Assembly: GCA_947460445.1 (NCBI GenBank)
Contig: CANHHS010000059.1
Span: 1 to 9,630 of the forward strand
Reading direction: 5' to 3'
Length of the DNA stretch: 9,630 nucleotides
Origin: Opitutia bacterium
GTDB lineage: Bacteria; Verrucomicrobiota; Verrucomicrobiia; Opitutales; UBA953
Of this stretch, positions 6,502 through 9,630 are shown piece by piece. The notes beneath the pieces were generated by a model, which saw nothing but the letters and a program-made list of their open reading frames with translations, searched no databases and had not been told where the DNA came from. The translations under genes were made by a program, and so were the position numbers. The stretch's first letter is position 1, and each line of letters starts with the position of its first letter.

Positions 6502-7306
6502 GTCTCTTTAGAGCGGCCGCCGTGGCGGAGTCTTCGGGGATTTTTGCATAAGCTGCGCGTAATTGAACTAAGTCAGATTTTCGGGCTAAGCGTAAAAGTG
6601 CTTTTTGCGCATCGAGCCGCAGCCCTGGTTCAATGATTGCTTCGGCTGCCGCAGGCACGATAGCGGTCATATCACGTTTTGTTGCTGCGCGGAGAAGGGC
6701 TGAGCGCGCTTCGTTGCCAAGTGCTTTATCGGTGATCCCTTGTATAAATGTTTGGGTAACGCCTTTGCCCTTGATGGATTCTAGGCCTTCTTTGGCAGCC
6801 ACTGCTACGTCCGGGTCTTTATCATTTACAAGTTTGGCAAGCGTCGCGGCCTGACTGCCATCCGCTAGTTCGCTGAGTACTTGAATGGCGTCTATTCGCG
6901 CAGGGTAATCTGGGCTATGTGCGAGTTGGGCAACGCGGGCAGAAATGCGGCCACCAAATGATGAGTGCGACTCGGCAATCGCATGGAGCGCGCGTATCAC
7001 GAGTGCCGGCGGAGATTTTGCATCAGCTGCAAAATTTAGTAAGTTGTTAGCCAGCAACTCGGTATTCGCCGAGGGGGTTTCCCCGATATCCGCTAAGCGC
7101 TCGCGGGATGCATCAATGGCAGCCTCGATGACTTGAGGGTCTTCGTCTTTAGTGAAGTTCGAAGGGTCGTCTGATTTGCGTAAGGCTTCGAGAGCGAGAC
7201 GGTAGCGCTCATTATCATTTTTACCCGCTAGTGCTTTGCGAAAATCTGGCTGCGCGGCATTGCTGGCCACGAGAGCAGCAAGGGTCATGAACGCAATCCA
7301 TCGCAT
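6476..7306 (-). CDS. Exported HEAT-repeat-like protein
   Basis: A 276-residue protein with a probable Sec signal peptide (MRWIAFMTLAALVASNAAQ; cleavage near residues 17-19). The mature part is made of short alpha-helical units rich in Ala, Leu and Asp, for example LAKLVNDKDPDVAVAAKEGLE (156-176), which fits HEAT repeats. Such repeats usually bind other proteins rather than catalyse, and HEAT-like modules often accompany PVC cytochromes and sugar oxidoreductases. It begins 22 bases after Gfo2 ends on the same strand, so the two are probably co-transcribed. ATG 7306 was chosen; AAGG lies only one base before it, unusually close, and Met7 is an alternative start that would leave a shorter signal peptide. 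The stop is TAG at 6476-6478, inside the end of the ThuA-like gene. Confidence 0.8.
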   Translation of the reverse strand: MRWIAFMTLAALVASNAAQPDFRKALAGKNDNERYRLALEALRKSDDPSNFTKDEDPQVIEAAIDASRERLADIGETPSANTELLANNLLNFAADAKSPPALVIRALHAIAESHSSFGGRISARVAQLAHSPDYPARIDAIQVLSELADGSQAATLAKLVNDKDPDVAVAAKEGLESIKGKGVTQTFIQGITDKALGNEARSALLRAATKRDMTAIVPAAAEAIIEPGLRLDAQKALLRLARKSDLVQLRAAYAKIPEDSATAAALKRLIAKLEKE

Positions 7307-7328
7307 GCCTTAGATAAAGCGATTCTGA

Positions 7329-8639
7329 TTAAGATGTCCACCCAGCACGCCAGCGCCGTGTACGTAGTGCGTCAGCCTCTGAATCATCGACAACCTTCTG
7401 GCTGCCTGAATTCCATCGGAGTTTACGATTGTTGAGACGCATTGAGATGAGACCAAGTGCGCCAATCGTGAAAGCGCTATGAGCGGCTTCCACATGGGCA
7501 ACGGTACTTTCTCGGGTGCGAACACATTCTATAAAGTCGCGCCAATGCTCCGTGTTGCCAGGTGCGTGCCACTCGCCGTCCTCAATGGTAGATTGAAGGA
7601 TCTTAGGGTCCGATGCTTCCGTCTTTCCGCGGTTCACATAAATCCATCCTTTTTCGCCATACCAGCAAGTTCCCTCCCGCATCTTAGTGGACGTTTTTAA
7701 TTCAATGCCTCCAGGGAGATCAGCGTCGATGGTGAATTCCGCAGGCACATCCCAGCAACCGTCAGGATCTGTCGCGTAGCTTGAGGTTGTACGAATTTCC
7801 GTGGGGCCGCGACTTGGCTTATCAAGATCTAAGCCCCAGAGCGCAATATCGCCATGGTGTGTAAACCAATTTCCAACTTGGCCGGTGCCCCAGTGTAAAT
7901 TGTAGCGCCAGAAATAATGACTTTCCTTTGGGTGATAGGGCCGACTTTCGGCAGGGCCCATCCACAGGTCATAATCAAGTTGTGAGGGAGGGTGCCCGGG
8001 TGTGCCCCTGTTTTCAGATTTATAATTCTTCGTATTCATGAGGCCCTGCGGAACGCCAACCTCAACTTTCTGAATTTTTCCAATACGTCCGTTCCGAACA
8101 AGCTCAACTGCCCGCCGAAAGTTTTTGACTGAGCGCTGCCAGGATCCTGTTTGCCAAATCCGTCCATTGCGATGGGCGGCATCCACAATCGCCAAGCTTT
8201 CTGCCTGGTGGTGTGCCAGTGGTTTTTCGCCATAAACATCCACGCCGCGATTAAGTGCCCAAATAGAAAAAGCAGCGTGACTGTGGTCGGGAAGGGCGGC
8301 AGTGACTGCATCTAATTTGGAAGCCGCAAACATTTCGCGCCAATCACGGAAGGTCTTCGCTTGGGGTGCTTCGGCTGCCCCTTTGGCAAGCATCTGTGTA
8401 TCTACATCGCACAGGGCAACGATTTCGACTCCCCGTACGCCCATGAGATTTCGCAGATTTGTCATCCCCATATTAAAGCCTACCGCGCCAAGGGCTATGC
8501 GATTGCTAGGGGCAACGGTGCCGTCAAGTCCTAGGGCTGAGGCTGGGATTAGGCTGGGAAATACAAGCAACCCGGCGCTTGTGAAAGCACTACGGCGAAT
8601 AAAGTCTCGCCGATTTCCTTTCGCAGAGGTGGGCATCAT
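7329..8639 (-). CDS. Tat-exported Gfo/Idh/MocA family oxidoreductase (Gfo2), divergent active-site set
   Basis: A 436-residue paralogue of Gfo1, with shared blocks such as PASALG, DGTVAPSNR, CDVDT (77-81), EKPLA (138-142) and NFRRAVELVRNG. A twin-arginine signal is present (Arg10-Arg11, NRRDFIRR). Two differences stand out. The nucleotide loop reads GAVGFNMG (51-58), so the canonical GxGxxG is lost and one residue is missing relative to Gfo1. The position equal to Asp254 of Gfo1 is Asn257, although His261 and Asp264 remain (THHGDIALWG). An Asn there is, as I recall, seen in other PVC members, so this may mark a subfamily rather than a dead enzyme. The start is one of two adjacent ATGs (8639 or 8636); a GTG at 8720 would bury the Tat motif. 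It is upstream of the HEAT-like gene. Confidence 0.92.
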   Translation of the reverse strand: MMPTSAKGNRRDFIRRSAFTSAGLLVFPSLIPASALGLDGTVAPSNRIALGAVGFNMGMTNLRNLMGVRGVEIVALCDVDTQMLAKGAAEAPQAKTFRDWREMFAASKLDAVTAALPDHSHAAFSIWALNRGVDVYGEKPLAHHQAESLAIVDAAHRNGRIWQTGSWQRSVKNFRRAVELVRNGRIGKIQKVEVGVPQGLMNTKNYKSENRGTPGHPPSQLDYDLWMGPAESRPYHPKESHYFWRYNLHWGTGQVGNWFTHHGDIALWGLDLDKPSRGPTEIRTTSSYATDPDGCWDVPAEFTIDADLPGGIELKTSTKMREGTCWYGEKGWIYVNRGKTEASDPKILQSTIEDGEWHAPGNTEHWRDFIECVRTRESTVAHVEAAHSAFTIGALGLISMRLNNRKLRWNSGSQKVVDDSEADALRTRRWRAGWTS

Positions 8640-8648
8640 TATAAAGAC

Positions 8649-8660
8649 AGTCTTCAGACT
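8649..8660. promoter_or_regulatory. Inverted repeat upstream of gfo2
   Basis: AGTCT and AGACT flank a two-base centre (AGTCTTCAGACT), ten bases before the Gfo2 start and within the 68-base divergent gap 8640-8707. It could be an operator or a small leader hairpin. It does not resemble the palindrome in the gfo1/thuA-like gap, so a shared regulator is not supported. Confidence 0.25.
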
Positions 8661-8707
8661 TAAGGGTTCCCGCTTCCCTCTGTCCATTGGTTTGTTATCA
8701 CAGAGGC

Positions 8708-9630
8708 ATGCCCGAACCACTTCTTACCCTGCGTGAAGCCAAGGCTGCTGGCGTCGGCGCTCATTTCGAATCGATTTGCTCAGTCACTGATGTGGCTTCG
8801 AAGCCAACGCGTACAGGCGGAACCTATCAAGAGGTGTCGCTTGCAGATGCTTCCGATGAAGTGAAATTTAAGGTTTGGTCTGACTCGCCGATTCGCGCGG
8901 CCACAGCAAACCTCAAGCCCGGCACGATTGTCCGAGTGGGCGGAAATGTTGGCGAGTATAACGGTCGTGCGGATTTAAAAGCCGAGACCCTGGTTCCTTT
9001 GACGGATGCGGAGCGATCAGACCCCGTGCTCATGGGTAAGCTAACCCCTGTCTCACTTCAGGATCCGAAAGTTATGGAGCGAGAACTTGCTGCGCTCATT
9101 GCGGCGATTCCGCATACAGGGATTCGTTCGACTGTTGAGTCTATCTTAAACGAACAAGGTGATCGTTTCCGCGAGTCCGTGGCCGCTCTCGGTATGCACC
9201 ATGCTTACCGCCATGGATTGTTAGAGCACACCTTAAGAATGGCCAAGGTTGCGACTGCGCTTCTCCCGCTCTACCCCAAAGTGGATGCCTCTCTGGCATT
9301 GGCAGGCGTCATCCTTCATGATGTCGGCAAGGTTCAGGAATACACGCGACTTGAGGTCGGTATGGCGAAGGCGTCTTTTACCCGTGCGGGTAATTTACAC
9401 GGACACCTTGTCCTGGGTGCGTTTATGGTTCGTGAGCATGCGACAAAAGTTGGCCTTGAGGTTTCTTTACGCGAGCGCCTCGAGCACGTCATTCTTTCAC
9501 ACCACACCCTGCGCGAGTTTGGTGCCTGTCAGACTCCGTCTACGCCTGAGGCAGTCTTTGTTGCACGCATCGATGACTTGGATGCTAAACTTTCTGCGAT
9601 TGAGGAAGAATTGCGCCGGGCAACTTCAGG
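8708..9630 (+). CDS. YhaM-type 3'-5' exoribonuclease, OB fold plus HD domain (3' end outside window)
   Basis: The first 307 codons of a frame still open at the right edge. An N-terminal OB-fold nucleic-acid-binding region spans about 16-100 (KFKVWSD and TIVRVGGNVGEYNGRADLKAE). A metal-dependent HD domain follows, with HHAYRHGLLEH (164-174), ILHDVGK (202-208; His204-Asp205 is the HD pair), GHL (232-234), ILSHH (262-266) and IDDLDAK (288-294). This order matches the YhaM family, which degrades RNA, and in some cases DNA, from the 3' end in the cytoplasm. Visible length is close to the usual 310-330 residues, so only a short tail is missing. ATG 8708 is preceded by AGAGG ending one base before it, an unusually tight spacing; a TTG at 8687 is a weaker option. 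It diverges from gfo2 and is probably unrelated housekeeping. Confidence 0.93.
   Translation, partial: MPEPLLTLREAKAAGVGAHFESICSVTDVASKPTRTGGTYQEVSLADASDEVKFKVWSDSPIRAATANLKPGTIVRVGGNVGEYNGRADLKAETLVPLTDAERSDPVLMGKLTPVSLQDPKVMERELAALIAAIPHTGIRSTVESILNEQGDRFRESVAALGMHHAYRHGLLEHTLRMAKVATALLPLYPKVDASLALAGVILHDVGKVQEYTRLEVGMAKASFTRAGNLHGHLVLGAFMVREHATKVGLEVSLRERLEHVILSHHTLREFGACQTPSTPEAVFVARIDDLDAKLSAIEEELRRATS

Noticed and set aside
8640..8720. GTG at 8720 as the Gfo2 start
   Set aside because: It would overlap the start of the divergent exoribonuclease gene and place 27 extra residues before the Tat motif.
1..9630. CRISPR arrays, tRNA or rRNA genes, transposases, phage genes
   Set aside because: No regularly spaced repeats, no cloverleaf or rRNA sequence and no mobile-element gene were seen on either strand.

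Overview
The window looks like a chromosomal piece of a Verrucomicrobiota bacterium, most likely of the Opitutae (Puniceicoccales/Opitutales) type. The evidence is the combination of a Planctomycete/Verrucomicrobium-type haem-binding domain, two Tat-exported Gfo/Idh/MocA oxidoreductases, a ThuA-like protein and moderate GC content. The exact lineage is inference, since there is no rRNA or other marker here. No tRNA, rRNA, insertion sequence, CRISPR array or phage gene was seen. Coding density is high, and the longest gap between genes is about 107 bases.

Layout. Positions 3-455 (+) hold the C-terminal end of a PVC-type c-type cytochrome, followed by a likely terminator. Positions 557-3169 (+) hold metK and ahcY, nine bases apart: S-adenosylmethionine synthetase and S-adenosylhomocysteine hydrolase, two steps of the activated methyl cycle. 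The short metK leader contains overlapping inverted repeats that could mask its ribosome binding site. Positions 3170-3276 are a structured gap between convergent genes.

Positions 3277-5632 (-) hold a Tat-exported oxidoreductase (here Gfo1) followed by an unrecognised membrane-anchored, TPR-like protein. Diverging from Gfo1 is a ThuA-like probable lipoprotein at 5701-6501 (+). It meets, tail to tail with a 26-base overlap, an exported HEAT-like protein (6476-7306, -) that lies downstream of a second Tat oxidoreductase (Gfo2, 7329-8639, -). Diverging from Gfo2 is a YhaM-type 3'-5' exoribonuclease (OB fold plus HD domain, 8708 to the window edge, +).

How the genes may work together. Gfo1, ThuA and Gfo2 resemble the ThuB/ThuA pair known for the 3-keto-sugar route of disaccharide breakdown, but here all carry export signals. 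This suggests an extracytoplasmic 3-keto-glycoside system. The partial cytochrome might belong to the same physiology, but it is separated from the cluster by metK-ahcY, so that link is weak. Gfo2 differs from Gfo1 at its glycine-rich nucleotide loop and at a catalytic-pair position, so the two probably do different jobs. metK-ahcY and the exoribonuclease are housekeeping genes flanking this accessory block.
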